Positions 51,437-59,167 of a stretch of DNA of 64,000 nt are shown piece by piece (position 1 is the first letter of the stretch; every line of letters begins with the position of its first letter). Both the position numbers and the translations under genes were made by a program. The notes beneath the pieces were generated by a model. It was not told the DNA's origin and did not search any database. It was given only the letters and a program-made list of their open reading frames with translations. This DNA is from CAYSJU01 sp964431495 (GTDB lineage Bacteria; Omnitrophota; Gorgyraeia; Tantalellales; Tantalellaceae): the NCBI GenBank assembly GCA_964431495.1, contig CAYSJU010000009.1, forward strand, positions 9,501 through 73,500. The letters are read 5' to 3'.

Positions 51437-51473
51437 AAAAATAGGTGTCTGTCCCTATTTTTCCTATTTTTCT
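51437..51473. terminator. U-rich palindrome, bidirectional terminator-like
   Basis: Arms AAAAATAGG and CCTATTTTT around a GTCTG core, followed by a second CCTATTTTT copy. The core GTCTGTCCCTAT resembles the GTCTGACCCCTAT core of the palindrome at 35314-35328. It could end gap transcription by a U-rich hairpin. Confidence 0.6.
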
Positions 51474-51542
51474 AAGGATCCCGCCCGATAAATTAATCAA
51501 AAGTTAACTTAAAATTAACACAGCTGACACGTAAAAAATCCG

Positions 51543-51571
51543 TTGCCTTATGTCCTGATTTATGTTATATA
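51543..51571 (+). promoter_or_regulatory. Sigma70-type promoter for pgk
   Basis: TTGCCT at 51543-51548 and TATATA at 51566-51571 with a 17-bp spacer. The leader is about 65 bases and contains a small GGCA/TGCC dyad before the GGAGG ribosome site. It indicates that pgk-tpiA-secG can be transcribed separately from gap. Confidence 0.65.
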
Positions 51572-51641
51572 TAGTCACTTATTGGACATGGACACGGCAG
51601 GCAATATGCCGGTATCCCTGCTCTAACCACGGAGGTAAGGT

Positions 51642-52820
51642 ATGAAAAAGAGCGTTACGGATATTCAGGTCAAAGGCAAAAGGGTCTTGATGCGTGCTGA
51701 TTTTAACGTCCCTCTGGGAGAAAAATTCAATATCACCGATGACAGCCGCATTACAGCAGCTATTCCGACCATAAAATATATAATAGATAACGGGGGGAAG
51801 CTCATACTTATGAGCCATCTGGGCCGTCCAAAGGGCGAGGTAAAACCCGAATTCAGTCTGGCGCCTGTTGCCGAAAGGCTTTCTGAACTGCTGAAGAAAA
51901 ATGTAAAGAAAATGGATGATTGTGTCGGAGAAGACGTGAGGGAAGCCGTAGCCAGTATGAAGGAAGGTGACGTCATACTTCTCGAGAACCTGAGGTTCCA
52001 CAAGGAAGAGACGAAAAATGACCCCGATTTCGCCAAACAGCTTGCTTCTCTCGGAGACGTGTTCGTAGAGGACGCGTTCGGGACATGTCACCGGGCCCAT
52101 GCTTCGACCGTGGGGGTAACGGAGTACCTTCCGAGCGTCGCGGGTTTTCTTGTGCAGAAGGAGATAGAATATTTTGAAAAGGTCACCAAAGATCCTGAGC
52201 GGCCGTTTTCCCTGATACTCGGCGGCGCGAAAGTGGCCGACAAGATACCCGTTATAGAGAACATGCTGGACAAGATAGATTTCCTGTTGATAGGCGGGGC
52301 AATGGCATATACGTTTTTGAAGTCCAGGCTTAAAGGCGTGGGAGCGTCCAGGGTAGAGGAGGACATGCTCGATACGGTCCAGAAGATATTCGAATTAGCA
52401 AGCGTGAATAAAGTGGGCATATTCCTGCCAAAAGATCATGTGGTTGCCAGGGAGATGAAGGCGACCGCCAAGCATAAGATAGTGAAGGAACATATACCGG
52501 ACGGATGGATAGGCCTTGATATCGGACCGGAGACCATTAAAAGCTTTGAATCCGTTCTCAAGGATTCAAAGACGATCGTGTGGAACGGTCCTATGGGACT
52601 TTTTGAGATGAAGCCTTTTGCTGCCGGTACGAGGGAAATTGCCGGGTATATAGCCAGGCTTGATGCCACTACGGTCATCGGCGGCGGAGACACGGCTGCC
52701 GCTGTCCACCAGATGGGATTAGCGGATAAGTTGTCGCATATATCCACGGGAGGGGGAGCCTCTCTTGAGTATCTTGAGGGGAAAGAGCTCCCGGGTATCG
52801 CGGCTTTGAACGACAGGTAG
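51642..52820 (+). CDS. pgk: Phosphoglycerate kinase
   Basis: 392 residues, the usual length. [71 protein letters not shown] and [35 protein letters not shown] are all present. It transfers phosphate between 1,3-bisphosphoglycerate and ADP in the cytosol. GGAGGTAAGG gives a strong ribosome site. Confidence 0.98.
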   Translation: [392 protein letters not shown]

Positions 52821-52841
52821 GAACGCGAAGAGGAGAAGATA

Positions 52842-53615
52842 ATGAGAAGACCGATCATAGCCGGCAACTGGAAGATGTATAAAAACGTCAACGAAGCGAT
52901 CGAGCTGGCGAACAATATCAAGCGGGCCGTGTTTAACGTTGATAACGTGGAGATAGTGATATGCCCTCCTTTTATTGATCTTGGTGATGTCGGTGAGATG
53001 CTGGGAGAGACCAATATAGCCATGGGAGCGCAAAATTGTTACTGGGAAAAGGAAGGGGCGTTTACCGGAGAGATCTCCCCGCAGATGCTGGAAAGCGTGG
53101 GATGCCGGTATGTGATTATCGGTCATTCCGAAAGGCGCAAGTATTTTGGCGAGACAGATGAAACAGTGAACCGCAAGATAAGGGCGGTCTCTGACAGCGG
53201 GTTGATCCCCATAATGTGCGTCGGCGAAATACTTGAAGAGAGGGAAGCGAACAAGACCCTGGAAGTGGTCAGGACCCAGGTAACGGAAGGGCTCAAAGGG
53301 TTTGATGAACAATATCTTGAACAGCTTGTCATCGCGTATGAGCCGGTGTGGGCAATAGGAACGGGAAGAACAGCGACACCGGAACAGGCCCAGGAGGTCC
53401 AGGCGGTGATAAGGGGGCTTCTTAGGGAGATGTATTCAGGGCCTTTTTCGCAAAGCAAACGTATTTTATACGGCGGCAGTGTCAAGCCCGAGAACATCGA
53501 GGCCCTTATGAAGGAAGAGGATATAGACGGGGGTCTTATAGGCGGGGCAAGCTTGAAATCGGACAGTTTTATTGATATAATCAAGACAACATCCAGGCTT
53601 TATGCCGAAAAATAA
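52842..53615 (+). CDS. tpiA: Triosephosphate isomerase
   Basis: 257 residues. GNWKMYKN (substrate Lys), VIIGHSERRKYFGE (catalytic His), AYEPVWAIGTGRTATPEQ (catalytic Glu) and YGGSVKPEN-GGLIGGASLKSDSF are complete. It interconverts dihydroxyacetone phosphate and glyceraldehyde-3-phosphate. The gene follows pgk by 21 bp with GAGGAGA as a ribosome site. Confidence 0.98.
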   Translation: MRRPIIAGNWKMYKNVNEAIELANNIKRAVFNVDNVEIVICPPFIDLGDVGEMLGETNIAMGAQNCYWEKEGAFTGEISPQMLESVGCRYVIIGHSERRKYFGETDETVNRKIRAVSDSGLIPIMCVGEILEEREANKTLEVVRTQVTEGLKGFDEQYLEQLVIAYEPVWAIGTGRTATPEQAQEVQAVIRGLLREMYSGPFSQSKRILYGGSVKPENIEALMKEEDIDGGLIGGASLKSDSFIDIIKTTSRLYAEK

Positions 53616-53626
53616 GGGATAGAAAG

Positions 53627-54007
53627 ATGTATCTTATATTGCTCGTTATTTACGTTATCGTATGCCTTTTCCTGATCGCTGTAATATTGCTTCAGGCGGG
53701 AAGAGGAGGAGGATTGACCGAAGCGTTCGGTGGATCAGCAGAGTCCGTGCTGGGAACACAGGCGTCCACTTTGCTGAAAAGGGCCACAGAGGTCGGGGCC
53801 GTGCTCTTCCTGGTACTTTCGTTAGTGCTGGCCATGGTGACCTCAAGAAGAGGTAGGTCGCTTTTCCGGCACACGAAAATGCCTCAAGCCAGGACAACAG
53901 CGCCGCCTCCCGGTATTACAGAGCCGGTGCCAGAGGCGATTCCGGTCGATGGCGAAATTCAACCAAAGCCCGAAGCACCCACTGGACCAGCTCCTGCAGA
54001 AGAATAG
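53627..54007 (+). CDS. secG: Preprotein translocase subunit SecG
   Basis: 126 residues. Two helices (about 3-22 and 53-71) flank the GRGGGLTEAFGGSAESVLGTQAS loop, the SecG signature. The C-terminal 50 residues are an unusual basic then Pro/Glu/Ala-rich tail, longer than most SecG proteins. It joins SecY and SecE in the inner-membrane translocon. The tpiA-secG order is common in bacteria. A perfect intrinsic terminator lies about 75 bases after the stop. Confidence 0.93.
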   Translation: MYLILLVIYVIVCLFLIAVILLQAGRGGGLTEAFGGSAESVLGTQASTLLKRATEVGAVLFLVLSLVLAMVTSRRGRSLFRHTKMPQARTTAPPPGITEPVPEAIPVDGEIQPKPEAPTGPAPAEE

Positions 54008-54050
54008 CCTGCAGCTGAAGAATTACCTCTTCCCACTCCGGAAGAATTCA

Positions 54051-55688
54051 ATGGGACAGCATAATCGCGTATATACGCTTAAAAGATCACTGTTCTTTAA
54101 AAAGACAGTGATCTTTTTTTTATGGTTTTTTATGATCTGTCACTGCGCGTTCTCCCAGCAAAAGTGGATTTCGCGCGGCGCGTATGTCACCGCGAGCATA
54201 GGGGACGCGAGGATACTGATCCCGTTCCTGGCGGATGACACGTCTTCAAGCGCCATCTGCGGGCTCGTGTATAACGGGCTCACAAAGGTTGACAGGGACC
54301 TGAACATCGTCCCTGACCTTGCGGAGAGATGGGAAGTCACCGATGACGGGCTTGTGATAGTCTTTTATCTCCGCAAGAACGTCCGCTGGCATGACGGTGT
54401 GCCGTTCACTGCCGCGGATGTCCGTTTCACTTTTGAGAGAATCCTGGATCCCGAGGTCGGCTGTCCTTATATTTCTGGTTTTACGGATATAAAAGATATC
54501 CGGGTCATAGATGATCATACAATACGTTTTGAGTATAACCAGCCTTATGCCCCGGCCTTGCTCAAACTGGGCATGGGTGTGATCCCCAAGCATCTTTTTA
54601 AGGATGTAATGGATATAAGGAATTCCCCTTACGCGAGAGCGCCAGTCGGCACCGGGCCATACCGGTTCATAAAATGGGAAAGCGGACAATACATAGTGCT
54701 GAAAGCCAATCCTGACTACTTTGAGCATGTCCCCGGGATAAAGCGGTATGTTTACAGGATCATACCGGACCAGGCGGTCGAGTTCCTTGAACTTGTATCA
54801 GGCGGGATAGATTCCATGCAGCTGACCCCCTATCAATACCGGTACAGGAGCGATACGCCCGAATTCAAACAAAGGATAAACAAATATTTTTACCTTGCTC
54901 CTTCCTATACATATATAGGTTACAACCTTAAAGATCCTATCCTGAAAGACAGGAAAGTAAGACAGGCTTTGAGCTACGCGATCAATAAAAAAGAGATCAT
55001 AGATGCCGTGCTCCTGGGTCTCGGGGAAGTCTCGACCGGCCCTTTTCGGAGGGATTCCATGTATTACGATGATTCCGTGTCTTTATACGGGTATGACCCT
55101 GAAAAAGCCGCCTCTCTTTTGCGTGAAGCGGGATTGGTTGATAGTGACGGCGACGGGATACTGGAAAAGGACGGCATGGAGTTCAAGATCAAGATCGTGA
55201 CAAATCAGGGCAACCAGGTAAGAGAGGATGTCGCTACCATAGTCCAGAAACAGTGGGCCGACCTGGGAATAAAGACGGAGATCCAGGTAGTGGCATGGGC
55301 GGCTTTCCTTGACCAGTTTGTCAGCAAGAAGAATTTTCAGGCCGTTATCCTGGGATGGGCGCTTTCCATTGATCCGGATTGTTATTTCGCGTGGCATTCC
55401 GATTCAATGCGGGAGGGAGGATTGAATTTCATTTCATATTCCAACAAGCGGGTCGACGGACTGATAGAAGAAGGAAGACGGGAGTTCGACACTGAGAAAC
55501 GCAGGGAGATATACCACGAGATACACCGTCTTGTCGCGGAAGACGCGCCTTACACGTTTTTGTTCTCCGGTTACGCGACCCCGGGGATAAACAAGCGCTT
55601 CAAGGGGATCGATCCGGCTCCTGCGGGAATAGGCTATAACTTCATAGACTGGTATGTTCCGAAACGGGAAGCAAGATATAAGTTCTAG
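54051..55688 (+). CDS. Peptide ABC transporter substrate-binding protein
   Basis: 545 residues from ATG 54051 (GGAAG upstream). A basic N-terminus followed by KKTVIFFLWFFMICHCAFS is a signal peptide, so the protein works in the periplasm. The mature part is an SBP family 5 (DppA/OppA) protein: GDARILIPFLADDTSSSAICGLVYNGLTKVD, WHDGVPFTAADVRFTFERI, GTGPYRFIKWESGQYIVLKANPDYF and VRQALSYAINKKEI. It binds peptides or related solutes for the ABC importer that follows. The signal-peptide codons overlap a strong terminator hairpin, so expression may be attenuated; ATG 54132 after the hairpin would lack a usable signal. Confidence 0.92.
   Translation: MGQHNRVYTLKRSLFFKKTVIFFLWFFMICHCAFSQQKWISRGAYVTASIGDARILIPFLADDTSSSAICGLVYNGLTKVDRDLNIVPDLAERWEVTDDGLVIVFYLRKNVRWHDGVPFTAADVRFTFERILDPEVGCPYISGFTDIKDIRVIDDHTIRFEYNQPYAPALLKLGMGVIPKHLFKDVMDIRNSPYARAPVGTGPYRFIKWESGQYIVLKANPDYFEHVPGIKRYVYRIIPDQAVEFLELVSGGIDSMQLTPYQYRYRSDTPEFKQRINKYFYLAPSYTYIGYNLKDPILKDRKVRQALSYAINKKEIIDAVLLGLGEVSTGPFRRDSMYYDDSVSLYGYDPEKAASLLREAGLVDSDGDGILEKDGMEFKIKIVTNQGNQVREDVATIVQKQWADLGIKTEIQVVAWAAFLDQFVSKKNFQAVILGWALSIDPDCYFAWHSDSMREGGLNFISYSNKRVDGLIEEGRREFDTEKRREIYHEIHRLVAEDAPYTFLFSGYATPGINKRFKGIDPAPAGIGYNFIDWYVPKREARYKF
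54081..54121 (+). terminator. Intrinsic terminator inside the signal-peptide codons
   Basis: AAAAGATCACTGT (54081-54093) pairs perfectly with ACAGTGATCTTTT (54105-54117), the loop can pair CTTT with AAAG, and an eight-T run (54114-54121) ends the structure. It is a textbook Rho-independent terminator for secG, yet it lies in frame within the downstream gene. Confidence 0.85.
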
Positions 55689-55693
55689 AGAAA

Positions 55694-56674
55694 ATGCGTA
55701 GATACATAATCAGACGATTATTGCTTATCATTCCCATGCTGATAGGCATATCCTTCATCCTTTTCGTGGTGATGCACTTTGCGCCGGGTGACCCAACGAG
55801 CGTAAGGTATGGTTTGAACCCCGAGGTCTCGGCGAGCGCCAGGGAAAGTTTTAACAGGTTATACGGCCTGGATAGACCGGCCATTGTCCAGTACGGCATG
55901 TGGCTGAGGAGATTTGTGTTTCTGGATTTCGGAAGGTCCTTTATAGACAACCGTCCTGTCATTTCCAAGATCATGTCAGCGCTTCCGGCAACGCTTCTTC
56001 TGCAGGTGATATCCCTTTTGATAATTTTCTGCGTGGCGCTTCCCATAGGGATAATCAGCGCGGTCAGGCGGGGCAGCCGGTTTGACAGGACAATGACAGT
56101 ATTTGTTTTTATCGGGTATGCCATGCCCACGTTCTGGCTGGCGCTTCTTCTCATATTTTTATTCGGTTTTAAACTGCAATGGTTCCCGGTATCCGGGATG
56201 AGCCCCTGGTATGTCGAGTATATAGGCGCGTTTGAGAAAGTGAAGGACCTCTTGTGGCACCTTGTCCTTCCCGCGTTCACCACTGCGTTCGGCGGGCTGG
56301 CTGCTCTCTCCAGGTATTCCCGGTCAAGCATGATAGAAGCCCTGGGACAGAATTACATACTTACGGCCAGGGCCAAAGGCCTGCCTGAGACCAGAGTGAT
56401 AATGGTGCATGCCCTGAAGAACGCGCTTTTGCCCATAGTCACCATAATGGGGCTCACATTACCCGGGCTTATTTCAGGCAGTTTTATCTTTGAGACGATC
56501 TTCGCGTGGCCTGGTATGGGGAGGCTCGGTTACGAAGCGATAATGAGTTACGATTATCCAGTGGTCATGGGCGTGGCGGTCATTTCCACTTTTCTCACGC
56601 TTCTGGGGATATTTTTGTCGGATGTCGCATACGCGGTCGTGGACCCGCGTATCAGATACGAGGCGCACCGGTAG
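55694..56674 (+). CDS. Peptide ABC transporter permease, DppB-like
   Basis: 326 residues with six hydrophobic helices, beginning MRRYIIRRLLLIIPMLIGISFILF, the DppB/OppB hallmark. HFAPGDPTS and GLDRPAIVQYGMW follow, and the EAA loop region is EALGQNYILTARAKGLPETRVIMVHALKNALLPI. It is one of two inner-membrane permeases of the importer and pairs with the DppC-like protein. The start is 5 bp after the binding-protein stop, without a strong ribosome site. Confidence 0.94.
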   Translation: MRRYIIRRLLLIIPMLIGISFILFVVMHFAPGDPTSVRYGLNPEVSASARESFNRLYGLDRPAIVQYGMWLRRFVFLDFGRSFIDNRPVISKIMSALPATLLLQVISLLIIFCVALPIGIISAVRRGSRFDRTMTVFVFIGYAMPTFWLALLLIFLFGFKLQWFPVSGMSPWYVEYIGAFEKVKDLLWHLVLPAFTTAFGGLAALSRYSRSSMIEALGQNYILTARAKGLPETRVIMVHALKNALLPIVTIMGLTLPGLISGSFIFETIFAWPGMGRLGYEAIMSYDYPVVMGVAVISTFLTLLGIFLSDVAYAVVDPRIRYEAHR

Positions 56675-56679
56675 ATATT

Positions 56680-57495
56680 ATGAAAAAGCGGTTGATATTC
56701 GGGATAACAATAGTCGTGATAATGGGATTGACAGCGGTCTTTGCGCCGTTCATCGCGCCGTCCGATCCTCTGGAGATGAACCTTTCTCCCCAGGGGATGC
56801 TCCAGCCTCCTTCACTGGAGCATCTTTGCGGGACAGATAATCTTGGAAGGGACGTTTTCAGCCGCATGGTGTATGGAGCCCGCGTGTCCTTGAGCGTGGG
56901 ATTCATAGCTGTTTTTATCTCTATGGTCATCGGGGTGTTTCTGGGAGGGGTGAGCGGATATTACGGAGGACGGCCGGACGCTTTTATAATGCGTTTCGTG
57001 GAGGTCATGTACTGCTTTCCCACGCTTTTTCTCATAATGATCGTTGTGGCATTTCTGGGGCCCAATATAGTCAATGTGATGATCGTTATCGGGATAACAA
57101 GCTGGGCGGGATTATGCCGCCTTGTGCGCGCGGAATTTTTCACTCTGAGAGAGAGGGATTTTGTGCACGCGGCAAAGGTCCAGGGGGTTTCTGACATGCG
57201 GGTGATATTCAGGCATATTCTCCCCAATGCCATGGGGCCGGTATATGTAAGCGCGACGCTCAGCGTTGGAGCCGCGATACTTATAGAAAGCGCTTTAAGT
57301 TTTCTCGGGCTGGGTGTGCAGATCCCCACCCCGAGCTGGGGCAATATATTGACCGCCGGCAAGAATTACATTGATTACGCATGGTGGCTTACATTGTTCC
57401 CGGGCCTGGCTATATTAGTAACAGTGCTCAGTTTTAACCTTATCGGCGAAAGTTTAAGAGAGATGCTGGACCCCAGGTTAAGGGAACGGAAATAG
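56680..57495 (+). CDS. Peptide ABC transporter permease, DppC-like
   Basis: 271 residues from ATG 56680, 5 bp after the dppB-like gene. The N-terminal helix, the LCGTDNLGRDVFSRMVYGARVSLSVGF segment and the EAA loop (ERDFVHAAKVQGVSDMRVIFRHILPNAMGPV) define the DppC/OppC family. An earlier in-frame start would overlap the previous gene by 170 bp. It completes the membrane channel. Confidence 0.94.
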   Translation: MKKRLIFGITIVVIMGLTAVFAPFIAPSDPLEMNLSPQGMLQPPSLEHLCGTDNLGRDVFSRMVYGARVSLSVGFIAVFISMVIGVFLGGVSGYYGGRPDAFIMRFVEVMYCFPTLFLIMIVVAFLGPNIVNVMIVIGITSWAGLCRLVRAEFFTLRERDFVHAAKVQGVSDMRVIFRHILPNAMGPVYVSATLSVGAAILIESALSFLGLGVQIPTPSWGNILTAGKNYIDYAWWLTLFPGLAILVTVLSFNLIGESLREMLDPRLRERK

Positions 57496-57518
57496 CTTTG
57501 GGCATGGAGCATGGGTTA

Positions 57519-58358
57519 ATGGAGAAAGATAAGAAGATACTTGAGATAAGCGACCTGACCGTATCGTTCGGCGCAAGAAGGGTCATAGATAATGTAAGCT
57601 TTTCGCTTTATTCCGGAGAAGTCCTGGCTCTCGTGGGCGAATCAGGGAGCGGTAAGACCCTGACAGCGTTCTCGATATTGGACCTTCTTCCGCGGACGGC
57701 AGCTCTTGAGAAAGGGAAAATAATGTTCAACGGAAAAAACGTCCTTGACCTTGATCATGAAGAGATAAGGGATATAAGGGGTAATGAGATCGCCATGGTC
57801 TTTCAGGAACCGTTCACCGCGCTTAATCCCGTGATGCGTGCCGGTGACCAGATCATGGAGGTAATGTCCGCTCATGATGCCGTTTCCAGGAAAAACAGAA
57901 AAGAGCGGATGAAGGAACTCCTGCATACAGTGAAACTTCCGGCGGAAATAAGTTCTCATTATCCCCATGAACTTTCCGGGGGTATGCGGCAGAGGGTGAT
58001 CCTGGCCATGGCGCTTTCCTGCGATCCTTCGGTATTGATACTTGACGAACCCACCACTGCCCTGGATGTATCTATCCAGAAGCATGTGCTGGACCTTATC
58101 AAACAGATACAGAAGGAGAGACGTCTTACGATCCTGTTCATAACGCATGACTTCTCCATTGTGAACATGATCGCGGACCGGGTATGCGTGATGAGGAACG
58201 GCAGGATATTAGACGAGGATGGTAAGGAAGAAGTGTTCACTAACCCGGTCGATCCGTATACCAGACAGCTTATAGCGTGCATACCGAGGCTGGGGGATAA
58301 GAGGGAGAGGCTGCCGGTGGTTGAAAATGCTCAAGATGCGGGACGAGAAAATGGTTGA
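57519..58358 (+). CDS. Peptide ABC transporter ATP-binding protein, DppD/OppD-like
   Basis: 279 residues from ATG 57519 (GGAG nine bases upstream); ATG 57504 and TTG 57498 lie in a heptad-like GGCATGG/AGCATGG stretch. GESGSGKT is Walker A, SGGMRQRVILAMALSC is the signature, LILDEPTTALD is Walker B, and FITHDFSIVNMIADRV is the H-loop region. The DppD-type C-terminal NPVDPYTRQLIACIPRLG is present, though the Cys cluster typical of some DppD is absent. Confidence 0.93.
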   Translation: MEKDKKILEISDLTVSFGARRVIDNVSFSLYSGEVLALVGESGSGKTLTAFSILDLLPRTAALEKGKIMFNGKNVLDLDHEEIRDIRGNEIAMVFQEPFTALNPVMRAGDQIMEVMSAHDAVSRKNRKERMKELLHTVKLPAEISSHYPHELSGGMRQRVILAMALSCDPSVLILDEPTTALDVSIQKHVLDLIKQIQKERRLTILFITHDFSIVNMIADRVCVMRNGRILDEDGKEEVFTNPVDPYTRQLIACIPRLGDKRERLPVVENAQDAGRENG

Positions 58359-59082
58359 AGTAGCAGAACTTAAAAAATATTTCTGGAGGAGCGGGACTTT
58401 TTTCGGTATTAAAACAGAACCGGTAAAAGCCGTGGACGGGGTGAGTTTCCGCGCAGCCAGAGGACAGACCTTTGGTCTTGTGGGCGAGTCCGGATGCGGT
58501 AAGACAACCATTGCCAAACTGATAGCAGGTATCCTTAGAGCGGATTCCGGCCGAATAATAGTGAACGGTGATATAGATATTGTCTTCCAGGACCCGTTCA
58601 GCTCTTTGAATCCCCGCATGAAAGTAAAGGACATAATCGGCGAGTCTTTACTGATCCGCGGGACAGGTGGCAAAGAGACGGAAGAGAGGGTCAGGGAAAC
58701 ACTTTCCCTGGTCAGGCTGGGGGATCCGGGCTGCATGGATAAATATCCCCACCAGTTTTCCGGAGGTGAAAGACAGAGGATCGCGATAGCAAGGGCGGTT
58801 ATACGGCGTCCCGCCATGCTTGTCCTGGATGAACCGGTGTCAAGCCTTGACGTGTCTATTCAGGCGAGTATCCTGAACCTTTTAAAGGACCTTCAGCAGG
58901 AGCTGGGGCTGACATATCTTTTTATTTCCCATGATCTAAGAGTAGTGGAGTTCATGTCCGATGATGTCGGCGTGATGAAGGCCGGAAGGATTGTGGAGAT
59001 CGCCTCCAGAGATGAGATATACGCCGCTCCAAAGGCTGAATATACCCGGCAGCTCCTGGCGTCTATCCCGCGCCTGGCCTGA
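58351..59082 (+). CDS. Peptide ABC transporter ATP-binding protein, DppF/OppF-like
   Basis: 243 residues from ATG 58351, overlapping the previous gene by 8 bp; ATGs at 58327 and 58336 are possible. GESGCGKTT is Walker A, IVFQDPFSSLNPRM the Q-loop, FSGGERQRIAIARAV the signature, LVLDEPVSSLDVSIQ Walker B and FISHDLRVVEFM the switch His. The family C-terminus APKAEYTRQLLASIPRL is intact. It is slightly shorter than most OppF proteins, which usually exceed 300 residues. Confidence 0.93.
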   Translation: MVEVAELKKYFWRSGTFFGIKTEPVKAVDGVSFRAARGQTFGLVGESGCGKTTIAKLIAGILRADSGRIIVNGDIDIVFQDPFSSLNPRMKVKDIIGESLLIRGTGGKETEERVRETLSLVRLGDPGCMDKYPHQFSGGERQRIAIARAVIRRPAMLVLDEPVSSLDVSIQASILNLLKDLQQELGLTYLFISHDLRVVEFMSDDVGVMKAGRIVEIASRDEIYAAPKAEYTRQLLASIPRLA

Positions 59083-59091
59083 ATTAAAGCA

Positions 59092-59120
59092 TTGATTTTC
59101 ATGAGAAAATTTGGTAAACT
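59092..59120 (+). promoter_or_regulatory. Sigma70-type promoter for the leu operon
   Basis: TTGATT at 59092-59097 and TAAACT at 59115-59120 with a 17-bp spacer, in the gap after the ABC operon. The leader is about 40 bases with a GGAGG at 59139-59143 and an AAGGGGA ribosome site before leuC. No leader peptide, T-box or attenuator is seen. Confidence 0.6.
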
Positions 59121-59167
59121 TCTGTTTTCAAATAACTGGAGGTATTAATAATAATTAAGGGGATTAT

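Larger units (their letters stand above)
51338..51641. other. 304-bp intergenic region between gap and pgk
   Basis: It contains a 37-bp hairpin, a U-rich palindromic terminator-like element, an AT-rich stretch with a GTTAA/TTAAC inverted pair (about 51502-51519) and a promoter for pgk. No further gene is seen. Confidence 0.75.

Noticed and set aside
56506..56679. Upstream extension of the DppC-like gene
   Set aside because: It overlaps the DppB-like gene by about 170 bp and reads as out-of-frame sequence.
57498..57518. TTG 57498 or ATG 57504 as start of the DppD-like gene
   Set aside because: They lie in a short heptad-like GCATGG repeat without a ribosome site at suitable spacing.
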